A DNA stretch of 64,000 bases. Source: Palaemon carinicauda. Its lineage: Eukaryota; Arthropoda; Malacostraca; Decapoda; Palaemonidae. The stretch is from NCBI RefSeq assembly GCF_036898095.1, contig NC_090743.1, positions 24,580,145-24,644,144 of the forward strand, given 5' to 3'. Shown here one piece after another: positions 33,149 through 42,976 of the stretch. The notes under the pieces are model-generated. The model saw only the letters and a program-made list of their open reading frames with translations, was not told where the DNA came from and made no database searches. The translations under genes and the position numbers were made by a program. Each line of letters begins with the position of its first letter. The stretch's first letter is position 1.

Positions 33149-35842
33149 ATGTCTGACATTTCACAAGCCCCACCCCATAGATGATGTAGGTCTTGTAATA
33201 GGCGTATTCCGAAGGCCTCGGTAGATCCTCACACCGCTTGTTCTGACTGTAGGGAAAGACCCTGTCAGTTGGAAGATCGATGTGAGGAATGCGCCGGACT
33301 TTCGGAACTTGATTTTGTCCGATTTCTTAAGTATTCAACCAAGTTAGAGAGAGAGAGAGTTAGGGGGAGTTCTTCTCGCTCTTCACTTTTTTCCTCACCT
33401 CATGATCCCCTACCTTTTCCTCCCCCTGTAGTGGCTACCCCCGAACCTACTATTTGCCCTCAACCTGATATGTCTGTTGTTTTGCGTGCCATTCAGGCTT
33501 TAGGTGACAAAGTGGAGTCGGTGGTTAGTGATCATAAGTCTCTTATGGCCGAAGTCAAGGAACTTAAGGTCAAGAGTGCAGTGGGTGGTAATAGTGCCAG
33601 TGCTGTGACGAGTGCTAGTGTCAGTGCAGTGCCAAGTGCTAGTGTCAGTGTCAGTGTGGTGCGTGAGGGTACTTCTGTGCGTGCCAGTCGTCCTCCCAGT
33701 CCGGGACCTCTTGCAAGCTCCCAAGCCCAGGGGAGAAGCAATGTCGAAGGGCAAAAGGGTTCGGCAGGCCTTGATCGGCGCACAGAAGTATCCTCGGTGG
33801 TTGCGGGCGTGTCTTCCAGAGACCGTCACTCCCACCCGCAGACGATTGAGCCCGTCTTTTACTCGTCTGCTGAAGAATTGTCAGGGAGGAAACGTTGGAC
33901 TCAGGTCTCAAGACCGCTCAAACGCAGAGTCCAGACCTCAAGAGCTCTACAACCTGGCTGCAGTCATTGGATCAGCTCTGACTCGCCGCAGTCATCAGTT
34001 GAATGCACTCCTCCTAAGAGGAGTAAGGTGCTGCCGCAACAGATCTCTTCTGTTAAGGCTTTGCCTCAGCAGACCTTAGTGTCTGCCGACCCCAAGTTGA
34101 CTCTACTGCAGTCCATGCAGTCACAACTTGCGGTCTTGATGCGTGAGTGTCAGGCTGAGAAGGTTACACCTCCTCCTGCGATCGCTCCGCCTAACCGCAG
34201 TCCTGTCTGCCAGGCGTACGATGTTGAGGCTCCTCAGGATACCTTACCATGTACTGAGTTGCCAGTTTCCAGCGGTGTGCAGCTACCTCCGCCTTCCTTA
34301 AGGCAACCTCAGCAATGGGAACAGGAAGCTTATACCTTACTTCCTCCGCTTCCACTTGCGGTTCCACCAGTGAGGCAACACTCTCTTGAGGTACAACAAC
34401 CTCTCCCATCCATGAGGCAGACTCCTCAGCTCTCGCTGCAGCGACCTCAACCCTCCTCAAGGCGAGAGCCTCAACACCTTAGCCTTGCGCCTCAGGAACC
34501 TCAACTCGCGAGACAATTACTGCGTTCTGCGCAGCCACTACCTCAACGCTCGCAGCTCACACCTCAGGAACCTCAACTCGTTCCTCAGGAACCTGCTACT
34601 GCGCATCCACCAACCTTACAGCAAGCGCAACTCTTGAGTCAAGACACTCATGCCAGGAGTCAGCCTCCTCCACCCATGCGCCTAACTTCTGCTACTTCTT
34701 TTGACCAGCCTTTGCAGCCTGAGCCTCAGGTGTTGCCTCAACAGAGACTTGAGGATGAAACCACAAGCGTTTTTGCTCCCGCTCGTGCAGATTCTGCTGT
34801 TCAGCATACCTTACCTCTCACTTCGCTACACTCTGGTGATGAGGTTTCTGATGATGAGGCTGCACACCTGGATCCCTCATCAGACGTGGATGAATCCAAG
34901 TCTTCTCCGCCTCCTATTGACTTTCGTAAGGTCTTGGCTCTTTTCAGAGAGGTATACCCAGACCATTTTGTCTCTGCTACCCCCCGCTCTCCGCCTTCTG
35001 AGTTTTCGCTGGGCATGCAGCCAGCCAAGTCAACTTATACTAAGCTCGTCTTTGCAAGGTCCTCTAAGAGAGCGTTAAGAATTTTAGGTGAGTGGTTGCA
35101 GTCTAAGCAGCAACTAGGAAAGACTTCCTTTATGTTTCCTCCGACTAAGCTCACTTCTAAAGCGGGCGTTTGGTATGCCACAGGAGAGGAACCAGGCTTG
35201 GGAGTACCTGCCTCTGCCCAGGCTGACTTCTCAAGTTTGGTAGACTCTCCTCGTAGAACAGCAATGAGGCGCTCTAAGGTTTGCTGGACCTTCTCCGATC
35301 TAGATCACTTCCTAAAGGGTGTATTTAGAGCCTTTGAGATGTTCAATTTCCTAGACTGGTGCCTGGGGGCCCTTAGCAAGAAGACCTCCCCTGCGGACAA
35401 GGACTCAGCCATGCTCTTAATGTCCTGCATGGATAAGGCTATTAGGGATGGATCTGGCGAGCTTGCTTCAATGTTTGTGTCAGGAGTGCTTAAGAAAAGG
35501 GAGCAGCTTTGTTCCTTCCTTTCCTCCAGCATCACACCTTGTCAAAGGTCTCAACTCCTTTTCGCTCCGCTCTCTAAGTTCCTGTTTCCTGAAGAGCTTG
35601 TTAAGGACTTGTCTGCGGCCCTGATACAAAAGGACACCCATGATCTTGTGGCCTCATCAGCTCGTAAGACTAAGGTTGCTACCTCAGTCCCCAGGACTTA
35701 TCGCACCCCAGTGGCTGATACTCCTGCTACGAGGTTTATTCCGCCCTTTCGTGGTAGAGCCCCCAGCCGAGGAAGCTCCCGTCCAGACTCTTCCAGGAGC
35801 AAGTCTAGGAAAGGTTCCAAGGCTTCTAAAGGCAAAAACTGA
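33149..35842 (+). CDS. DIRS B3 ORF1 (gag-like)
   Basis: Starts at ATG 33149 (MSDISQAPPHR), an in-frame TGA follows at 33182, then 885 open codons to TGA 35840. The N-terminal Cys motif CRSC...DPHTACSDCRERPC...CEEC is shared with the other DIRS copies in the window. Next is a predicted helix/coiled coil (VLRAIQALGDKVESVVSD). A long Pro/Gln-rich segment (about residues 320-540) is full of PQEPQL, LPQQ and similar repeats. The C-terminal domain includes DHFLKGVFRAFEMFNFLDWC and ends in a basic Ser/Arg/Lys tail (SRSKSRKGSKASKGKN). Presumed structural, nucleic-acid-binding. Whether the TGA at codon 12 is tolerated, for instance by starting downstream, cannot be told. Confidence 0.85.
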
Positions 35843-37901
35843 CTCTCCTCCTCTCCAGACAGCAGTAGGAGCCAGACTCAAGATCTTCTGGCAAGCCTGG
35901 GAAAAGAGAGGTGCAGACGCCCAGTCTGTCAGTTGGCTGAGGGAGGGTTACAGGATACCATTCTGCCGCAAACCCCCTCTGACCACATCTCCCATCAACC
36001 TCTCTCCCAACTACAAAGAAAAGGACAAGAGGCTAGCGTTGCACCAGGAGGTGTCGCTCCTGTTACAGAAGAAGGCAGTGGTTATAGTCCGGGACCATCA
36101 ATCCCCGGGCTTCTACAACCGTCTCTTTCTGGTGGCCAAGAAGACAGGAGGTTGGAGACCGGTGCTGGACGTCAGCGCGCTCAATGCTTATGTCACCAAG
36201 CAGACGTTCACGATGGAGACGACGAAGTCGGTCCTAGCAGCGGTCAGGCAGGAGGACTGGATGGTCTCGTTGGACCTGAAAGATGCTTACTTTCACGTTC
36301 CTATTCATCCAGACTCCCAACCTTTCCTGAGATTCGTTTTTGGAAAGGTTGTCTACCAATTCCAAGCCCTGTGTTTTGGCCTAAGCACAGCTCCTATGGT
36401 GTTTACGCATCTGTTGAGGAATATAGCAAAATTCCTCCACTTATCGGACATCAGAGCCTCCCTTTATTTAGACGACTGGCTGTTGAGAGCCTCCACGAGT
36501 CGTCGCTGTCTGGAGAGTCTCAACTGGACTTTGGACTTGATCAAAGAACTGGGTCTGTTAGTCAATCTAGAAAAGTCCCAGCTCATTCCCTCCCAATCCA
36601 TTGTGTACCTGGGAATGGAGATTCGGAGTCAGGATTTTCGGGCTTTTCCATCGGCCCCAAGGATAAGCCAAGCCCTAGATTGCATCCTGAGCATGCTGAA
36701 GAGGAGCAGTTGCTCGGTGAGACAGTGGATGAGTCTCACAGGGACCCTTTCATCGTTGGCCCTGTTCGTCGAGCTAGGGAGACTCCACCTCCGCCCTCTT
36801 CAATTCCATCTAGCAGCTCATTGGGACAAGGGTTTGACTCTCGAAGCAGTCTCTATCCCAGTCACCAAAGAGATGAAGACCACTCTCTTGTGGTGGAAGA
36901 CCAATCTCCTTCTCAGGGAGGGCCTATCGTTGGCGATTCAGACCCCCAATCTTCATCTCTTCTCGGATGCATCGGACTCGGGCTGGGGCGCGACCTTGAA
37001 CGGACGGGAGTGCTCGGGAACGTGGAACGAGGAACAGGAAACGCTCCACATCAACTGCAAGGAGCTACTACCAGTTCATTTAGCCCTATTGAACTTCAAG
37101 TCCCTCCTGCTAGGCAAGGTGGTGGAGGTGAACTCCGACAACACCACAGCCTTGGCTTACATCTCCAAGCAAGGAGGGACCCATTCGAGGAGCCTATACG
37201 AGATCGCAAGGGACCTCCTCATTTGGTCAAGAAGTCTAAACCTCACCCTAGTTACGAGGTTCATTCAGGGCAACATGAACGTCTCAGCAGATCGCCTAAG
37301 CAGAAGGGATCAGGTCATCCCCACGGAATGGACCCTCCACAAGAGCGTGTGCAACAGACTTTGGACCTTGTGGGGTCAGCCGACAATAGATCTGTTTGCC
37401 ACCTCCATGACCAAGAGACTTCCTTTGTACTGTTCCCCGGTTCCAGACCCAGCAGCAGTTCATGTGGATGCTTTTCTGCTGAACTGGTCCCATCTCGACC
37501 TTTACGCATTCCCACCGTTCAAGATCATAAACAAAGTCCTTCAGAAGTTCATCTCGCACGAAGGGACACGGCTGACGCTGGTTGCTCCCCTTTGGCCTGC
37601 AAGAGAATGGTTCACAGAGGTACTACAATGGCTGGTCGACGTCCCCAGGACTCTACCTCTAAGAGTGGACCTTCTACGTCAACCTCACGTAGACAGGTTG
37701 CACCCAAACCTCCACGCTCTTCGGCTGACTGCCTTCAGACTGTCGAAAGATTCGCTAGAGCTAGAGGCTTTTCGAAGGAGGCAGCCAGTGCGATTGCCAG
37801 AGCAAGGAGGGTATCCACTCGTAGAGTCTACCAATCCAAGTGGGAAGTCTTCCGGAGCTGGTGTAGAGCCAATGCAGTTTCCTCTACCAATACCTCTGTG
37901 A
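35640..37901 (+). CDS. DIRS B3 reverse transcriptase/RNase H
   Basis: 753 codons, +1 relative to ORF1 and overlapping its last 203 bp. RT: NRLFLVAKKTGGWRPVLDVS, MVSLDLKDAYFHVPIHP, FQALCFGLSTAPMVFTHLL and YLDDW with Y at residue 276. RNase H: LFSDASDSGWG near residue 441, HINCKELLPVHLALLNF, VNSDNTTALAYISKQGG near residue 498 and SADRLSR near residue 549. All catalytic acidic residues are therefore present. The C-terminal end (LTLVAPLWPAREWF, then to VRLPEQGG) has no domain I can name and overlaps the recombinase frame. Intact by inspection. The mode of translation after ORF1 (frameshift, reinitiation or separate RNA) is unknown. Confidence 0.92.
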   Translation: MILWPHQLVRLRLLPQSPGLIAPQWLILLLRGLFRPFVVEPPAEEAPVQTLPGASLGKVPRLLKAKTDSPPLQTAVGARLKIFWQAWEKRGADAQSVSWLREGYRIPFCRKPPLTTSPINLSPNYKEKDKRLALHQEVSLLLQKKAVVIVRDHQSPGFYNRLFLVAKKTGGWRPVLDVSALNAYVTKQTFTMETTKSVLAAVRQEDWMVSLDLKDAYFHVPIHPDSQPFLRFVFGKVVYQFQALCFGLSTAPMVFTHLLRNIAKFLHLSDIRASLYLDDWLLRASTSRRCLESLNWTLDLIKELGLLVNLEKSQLIPSQSIVYLGMEIRSQDFRAFPSAPRISQALDCILSMLKRSSCSVRQWMSLTGTLSSLALFVELGRLHLRPLQFHLAAHWDKGLTLEAVSIPVTKEMKTTLLWWKTNLLLREGLSLAIQTPNLHLFSDASDSGWGATLNGRECSGTWNEEQETLHINCKELLPVHLALLNFKSLLLGKVVEVNSDNTTALAYISKQGGTHSRSLYEIARDLLIWSRSLNLTLVTRFIQGNMNVSADRLSRRDQVIPTEWTLHKSVCNRLWTLWGQPTIDLFATSMTKRLPLYCSPVPDPAAVHVDAFLLNWSHLDLYAFPPFKIINKVLQKFISHEGTRLTLVAPLWPAREWFTEVLQWLVDVPRTLPLRVDLLRQPHVDRLHPNLHALRLTAFRLSKDSLELEAFRRRQPVRLPEQGGYPLVESTNPSGKSSGAGVEPMQFPLPIPL

Positions 37902-38800
37902 CCCAAATAGCTGACTTCCTATTACATCTTAGGAATGAGAGATCCCTTTCAGCTCCTACGATTAAAGGGTACAGGAGTATGTTGGCTTCAGTTCTCCGCC
38001 ACAGAGGTTTGGACCTTTCTTCCAACAAGGACCTTCAAGACATCCTTAAGTCTTTTGAGACTTCTAAAGAACGTCGTCTACCCACTCCAGGCTGGAATCT
38101 AGACGTAGTCTTAAGGTTCCTTATGTCACCTAGGTTCGAACCTCTCCAGTCAGCTTCCTTCAAGGACCTTACCCTCGAGACTCTTTTTCTCGTCTGCCTT
38201 GCAACAGCTAAAAGAGTCAGTGAGGTTCATGCCTTCAGCAAGAACATTGGGTTCACATCCGAATCTGCAACATGTTCTTTACAGCTCGGATTCTTAGCTA
38301 AGAATGAACTTCCTTCACGTCCTTGGCCTAGATCGTTTGAAATACCTAGCCTCTCCAACATGGTAGGTAACGAGCTAGAAAGAGTTCTTTGCCCTGTCAG
38401 AGCTCTGAAATATTATCTTGATAGGTCAAAACCTATTCGAGGACAGTCAGAAGCCTTATGGTGTGCAATCAAGAAACCTTCGAGTCCCATGTCCAAAAAC
38501 GGGGTTTCGTATTATATAAGGCTTCTGATTAGAGAAGCCCATTCTCACTTAAAGGAGGAAGACCTTGCTTTGCTGAAGGTAAGGACCCACGAAGTGAGAG
38601 CCGTAGCTACTTCGATGGCCTTTAATAAAAACCGTTCTCTGCAGGGCATAATGGATGCAACCTATTGGAGGAGCAAGTCAGTGTTTGCATCATTTTATCT
38701 TAAAGATGTCCAGTCTCTTTACGAGAACTGCTACACCCTGGGACCATTCGTAGCAGCGAGTGCAGTAGTAGGTGAGGGCTCAGCCACTACATTCCCTTAA
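35933..38800 (+). CDS. DIRS B3 tyrosine recombinase frame (955 codons)
   Basis: The recombinase domain occupies roughly residues 600-955: QTVERFARARGFSKEAAS, VYQSKWEVFRSWC, then Arg761 in TAKRVSEVHA, His886-x-x-Arg889 in THEVRAVATSMAF and Tyr922 in FASFYLKDV, ending ...GPFVAASAVVGEGSATTFP. The preceding 560 or so codons are open but show no domain and overlap the RT/RNase H ORF in another frame. The frame is the same as ORF1, and only the TGA at 35840 lies between the two. In DIRS elements this enzyme integrates the circular cDNA and generates no target duplication. All catalytic residues I can check are present. Confidence 0.88.
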   Translation: MAEGGLQDTILPQTPSDHISHQPLSQLQRKGQEASVAPGGVAPVTEEGSGYSPGPSIPGLLQPSLSGGQEDRRLETGAGRQRAQCLCHQADVHDGDDEVGPSSGQAGGLDGLVGPERCLLSRSYSSRLPTFPEIRFWKGCLPIPSPVFWPKHSSYGVYASVEEYSKIPPLIGHQSLPLFRRLAVESLHESSLSGESQLDFGLDQRTGSVSQSRKVPAHSLPIHCVPGNGDSESGFSGFSIGPKDKPSPRLHPEHAEEEQLLGETVDESHRDPFIVGPVRRARETPPPPSSIPSSSSLGQGFDSRSSLYPSHQRDEDHSLVVEDQSPSQGGPIVGDSDPQSSSLLGCIGLGLGRDLERTGVLGNVERGTGNAPHQLQGATTSSFSPIELQVPPARQGGGGELRQHHSLGLHLQARRDPFEEPIRDRKGPPHLVKKSKPHPSYEVHSGQHERLSRSPKQKGSGHPHGMDPPQERVQQTLDLVGSADNRSVCHLHDQETSFVLFPGSRPSSSSCGCFSAELVPSRPLRIPTVQDHKQSPSEVHLARRDTADAGCSPLACKRMVHRGTTMAGRRPQDSTSKSGPSTSTSRRQVAPKPPRSSADCLQTVERFARARGFSKEAASAIARARRVSTRRVYQSKWEVFRSWCRANAVSSTNTSVTQIADFLLHLRNERSLSAPTIKGYRSMLASVLRHRGLDLSSNKDLQDILKSFETSKERRLPTPGWNLDVVLRFLMSPRFEPLQSASFKDLTLETLFLVCLATAKRVSEVHAFSKNIGFTSESATCSLQLGFLAKNELPSRPWPRSFEIPSLSNMVGNELERVLCPVRALKYYLDRSKPIRGQSEALWCAIKKPSSPMSKNGVSYYIRLLIREAHSHLKEEDLALLKVRTHEVRAVATSMAFNKNRSLQGIMDATYWRSKSVFASFYLKDVQSLYENCYTLGPFVAASAVVGEGSATTFP

Positions 38801-39196
38801 TCCCATAACCTTTTTTAACCTTTCTCTTGAATGCTTTTATTGTTGTTTTTATGGTTGTTACGGTAGGTTAAGAAGCCTTCCGCATCCTTTTGATTTGGCG
38901 GGTGGTCAATTCATTCTTGAGAAGCGCCTGGGTTAGAGGTTGTGTAGAGGTCCTTTAGTAGGGGTTGCAGCCCTATATACTTTAGCACCTTAGAGTTGAT
39001 TCAGCCTCCTAAGAGGAACGCTGCGCTCAGTAAGGAAGACGAACTTAAAAAAAGGCAGAGTAACGGTTCAAGTCGACTTCCTTACCAGGTACTTATTATT
39101 TCATTGTTATTTTGAGATAACTGATTATATGAAATACGGGATACTTAGCTATCCTTTAATCTTGTACACTGGTTTTCACCCACCCCCCTGGGTGTG
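38801..39196 (+). other. DIRS B3 3' non-coding region
   Basis: No ORF. Contains tttgatttggcgggtgg and ctttagcaccttagagtt; nothing further is recognised. Confidence 0.6.
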
Positions 39197-39292
39197 AATC
39201 AGCTACATGATTATCGGGTAAGTTTAATATTGAAAAATGTTATTTTTATTAGTAAAATAAATTTTTGAATATACTTACCCGATAATCATGAT
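39197..39292 (+). other. Internal complementary region of DIRS B3
   Basis: First half agctacatgattatcgggta...aatattgaaaa is the reverse complement of the left end. Second half tgttatttttattagtaaaa...acttacccgataatcatg is the reverse complement of the right end. They meet at AT 39237-39238. Confidence 0.93.
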
Positions 39293-39334
39293 TTAATTGA
39301 CCCTCCCTTCCTCCCCATAGAGAACCAGTGGACC

Positions 39335-39493
39335 GAGGAAAAATTGAGGAGGTGTCAACAAGAAGTACTGTAGTACCTGGCCACAGGTGGCGCTGGTGAG
39401 TACACCCCCTTCTAATATTGTGATAGCTGGCGTATCCCTCCCGTAGAATTCTGTCGGGCAACGGAGTTGACAGCTACATGATTATCGGGTAAG
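39335..39493 (-). repeat. Right inverted terminal repeat of DIRS B3
   Basis: 159 bp, identical by eye to the reverse complement of 32780-32938. The same short ORF (MPDRILREGYASYHN...) is therefore open on plus at the left end and on minus at the right end. Confidence 0.93.
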
Positions 39494-39579
39494 TATATTC
39501 AAAAATTTATTTTACTAATAAAAATAACATATTAATAGTATATCATTCCTTAAAATCAGGTTCTCTGTCAATTTTTCAG

Positions 39580-40846
39580 ATATTCACCTTTGGACAGAGA
39601 CTGTCAGAGTACAAGTTCTACTTGTAGATGAGTGCCGGAAAGACATCGTTGTTTCTCCTGACTGGATATTTGCCTGTCCCAGGTCTTTAAGTGTTTATCC
39701 AACTGTAATTCAGCAGTATATTTTAGCTGATATTTTACCAGCTAATAAGGAATGGCCAGTGAATGTAATATCCTATTTACAGCAGAAGCTAGTTAAAAAG
39801 TATGTCCCTGTTATACGCTACATAGACGATGATAAGTTTGGGTATATTAGTCCCCTTGAACCTGATAGATTGGGACTACCATTAGTTTGTCAACTGATAA
39901 TTGAAATTGGGCTCTGCCAGCTGTAAGTTTCCCGGGGTTGATTGCCGGGGTATTAAAGGATTTGCAGAAAGAATATCCAAAGCTAGCAGCTTTCTACATG
40001 CCTTTAAGAAAAGAATCAACACCCTCAAATCATTCTACTAGGAATTTAACATATCAAGCTATGCCACCTCCATCAAATAATTATGAAGAATGCCAAATTA
40101 GCCACTGTATGGCTGGCCCTTGGAAATTCTATCTTCAGTTCAAACAGCAGATAGAAAGCTATAGGAAGTTGCAAGGAAAACTCAAGCTATATTTTGAGAC
40201 TGGCAAACTCGGTCGGAGTTCACTGAAGATAGGAAGTAGCGTGCTGTGCCACATCAAGAACATGGTTGAAGAGGAGTATCAGAGAGGGTTAATCACAGGG
40301 GAGGGTTTTAATGACGAAGTACCTGTTTATTTGGTTGATAAAGGGGCTACTCTGAAATTGAGGAAAGACTTGATATGGGAATTACCAGTAGAACTGCTTG
40401 CTACTCCCATTTGCATGTTTAAATGTTGTCTTGATGGACTCCCTGTGATTGTTGACCTCTGAAGTAACTAATGCATTTGGAGAAGTTGTTGTGATACACC
40501 CTTTAAAAGGGAAGATTGTCAGGCTGGATGAGGTGAAGTTGATTAAAGTGTCGTTACTAGCAAGTGGCTGTGATGTACTTAAATGATCATACCAAGTTTC
40601 AAGAAATCAAAGCTTGTCACGAATTGCAAAGCTACCATCTCCTATATATGCAAGAAAAATGATATAATTTATATGCATTTGAGTAATGAGTCACATGAAC
40701 TGGAAAAATTGCAGAGGAAACTTCAAGAGAGGAGTCATTCAGCAGTGATTGTCGAGAACCCTAAAGTTGACATGGTGTATTTGGGACATTACAAAGATGG
40801 GTGCTGGTATCGTGCTATTTGTCTGGAAACAAGAGATTATATAAAG
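39580..40846 (+). CDS. Tudor-domain gene, exon 3 (needs three frameshift corrections)
   Basis: Acceptor tttttcag, donor AAAG|GTAAGT. Domain 1 continues from exon 2: TVRVQVLLVDECRKDIVV, then YPTVIQQYILADILP and a linker. A second Tudor follows: ISHCMAGPWKFYLQFKQQIE, LKIGSSVLCHIKNM, YQRGLITGEG and VPVYLVDKGATLKL. A third begins at CKATISYICKKNDIIYMHLS and runs into VDMVYLGHYKDGCWYRAICL. Frame changes are needed near 39905, 40456 and 40580. Two of them fit a missing A in a run of A. Known family role: Tudor domains bind methylated arginine of PIWI proteins or act as scaffolds. The aromatic-cage position looks lost in domains 1 and 2 (VDECRK and VDKGAT instead of VDYGN). It may be a gene with sequencing errors or a pseudogene. 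Confidence 0.72.
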
Positions 40847-41268
40847 GTAAGTGAAGAAAGTTTATTGCTGTAAGGGGAGAAGAACATATAACTTCTCTGA
40901 TTTGCCATATTTAAGCTTGGGGTTACTTCAGTTTTGTTCCTATGCAAAATGCAATCCATTTTCCTTTTAAGTAGGGAATATATTTTCAGTGCAAGTTGGA
41001 CTGTTGAATAGTTTAACTAGATGGGCACTCGGCAGAGCGTATACCTCTGCCGCGATAGCTTATTTCTTGACCTTTTGCTCGACCTTGATCTTTAAATCAA
41101 TCAATCAATCAATCCACCTTGATCTTTGACCTAAACATAGTAATTGGTGTGGATTTTCATACACTCAAGCATGAACCAATTTTGAAGTCTGGCAAAGATG
41201 TACAAACTTAAGGGCTGAATGCGGGAATTGGACATTTTGCTTGACCTAGACCTTACCATTCCAAAATT

Positions 41269-41269
<1 letters not shown>
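40847..41269. other. Intronic DNA with a short non-LTR tail
   Basis: gatctttaaatcaatcaatc at about 41089-41115 resembles the tail of the non-LTR family seen at 22220. No exon recognised. Confidence 0.4.
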
Positions 41270-41613
<344 letters not shown>

Positions 41614-42976
41614 GTCTTTTTTTTTCCTGGCTTTTGACTTCTTTAATGGTTACTTATGTTTTTGTATATATTTGAACATTCATGTTATGTTTCTATATAC
41701 AGTTAGTCCTCTTTTTACGAGAGTTCTCCCTTCGCAAGTGCACTTACATAGAGAACTGCAATACCTATTACTGTATATACTTATGTAATATGCAAGTTTT
41801 GAAGGCTAATTTTGGAGCTGAATTCAAGGGGAGCATCATACACAAGATATGAAATTAGCTTATACACTTTTGGACTAGTCTACGTCGTTGTTCAAACTTT
41901 ATATCTATTTACCGTGGTAAAAATATACAGCTATATTTGAAATAAACTGGAATTTGAATAAAATGTTATATGTAACTGTATCAGATAATAATGCATGTCA
42001 AATTCATATTTTAGTATCTTATTTATAAATAAAACCATAGCAAATTATAATCTCCATTGTTTACGTTATTTAATCTTTTCCACTTTGTTTTTAAATCGAT
42101 CAACACTCATCTACGCTTTCCAAAATCAGCTGATTAAGGCAATCTACTGAAGGAGGATACTTCATATTTCCCAGTAGAAACAATTATTACTTGATGTATC
42201 ACCTTCCAATTATCAAACTAATATCATTAGTTTTATTTGAATTTATTTTCTTTTGAGTTGAATCGCATATAGAAGTTAACCGGAGTTTCATTTATGTTGC
42301 CGATGCACAATAATTTATATTTTGTTTTAGGTCTGTGGTGCTTGATAATAAAGCTTACAAAAGGGATTTTGACGCAGGAAAAATCTATTTCTGGGCGAGG
42401 AACCTGTGTCGCCCAGTGAAATGCTCCTTATAGCACCATTTCTAAGGCATAAACATTGCTAAATATACCAGAGAAAATGAATGCATGGAATGCCAGGAAT
42501 TAACCCAGCTCGCTCACTCAAGGAGTGTCGGTATAGTACTGGGGCGTGATAGAACCACGACCATAGGTCTCTCACCAGTTAGACCTCTCCTTCGTCAACA
42601 TCCCCAACTACGACTATCCTCCCTTGTCATGTTTTACCAAAATTATATTCTGTGTTTTCAGACATCAAGTTTTTTTTAGAAATTCGACATTTACATTTAA
42701 TGCCTCAATTAGCTCATTCATAGGTTCTCTTTAAAGTTTCCTTTTATCTTCAGTTTCTGACACAGCTTTCCCCAATTTCAAATAGAGTATCGGCTTCGTT
42801 TAGAGTTGTTAGTTTATATTTGGCATTATGTTTCCCTTGATCTTTTCTCCATAGTGAACAAGGGTATAATGTAAAAATGTCAGTCTTATGCTACTTTGTT
42901 AATATCGTATGGTGATCGATATGCAAGCAAAACAACTGCTCTCTGATTTGATTGTTCTTTCCAATTTTAGTTTCAT
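41614..42976. other. Intronic DNA with one repeat-like block at 42350-42620
   Basis: The block agggattttgacgcaggaaa, aatctatttctgggcgagg, aacctgtgtcgcccagtgaa...gtgtcggtatagtactgggg has the look of a dispersed repeat. It follows an acceptor-like tgttttag, but no reading frame continues the Tudor protein. The rest shows nothing. Confidence 0.4.

Larger units (their letters stand above)
32764..39540 (+). mobile_element. DIRS-type retrotransposon B3 (nearly intact)
   Basis: Full-length 6.8-kb element of a second family. The ends are AT-ttttcaatattaaac and aataac-AT. The same ends are joined at AT in the internal complementary region. It contains 159-bp inverted terminal repeats that are identical, a complete RT/RNase H ORF and a complete recombinase frame. 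The only visible defect is a TGA at codon 12 of ORF1. It occupies most of intron 2 of the Tudor gene, sense orientation. Identical terminal repeats suggest a recent insertion. Confidence 0.93.

Noticed and set aside
35933..37600. A methyltransferase or other new domain upstream of the recombinase in the 955-codon frame
   Set aside because: The frame is open but I see no motif of a known family; kept only as a dual-frame observation.
42340..42420. Next exon of the Tudor gene
   Set aside because: In the required phase the segment has a stop after four codons, and other frames do not give Tudor-like residues.
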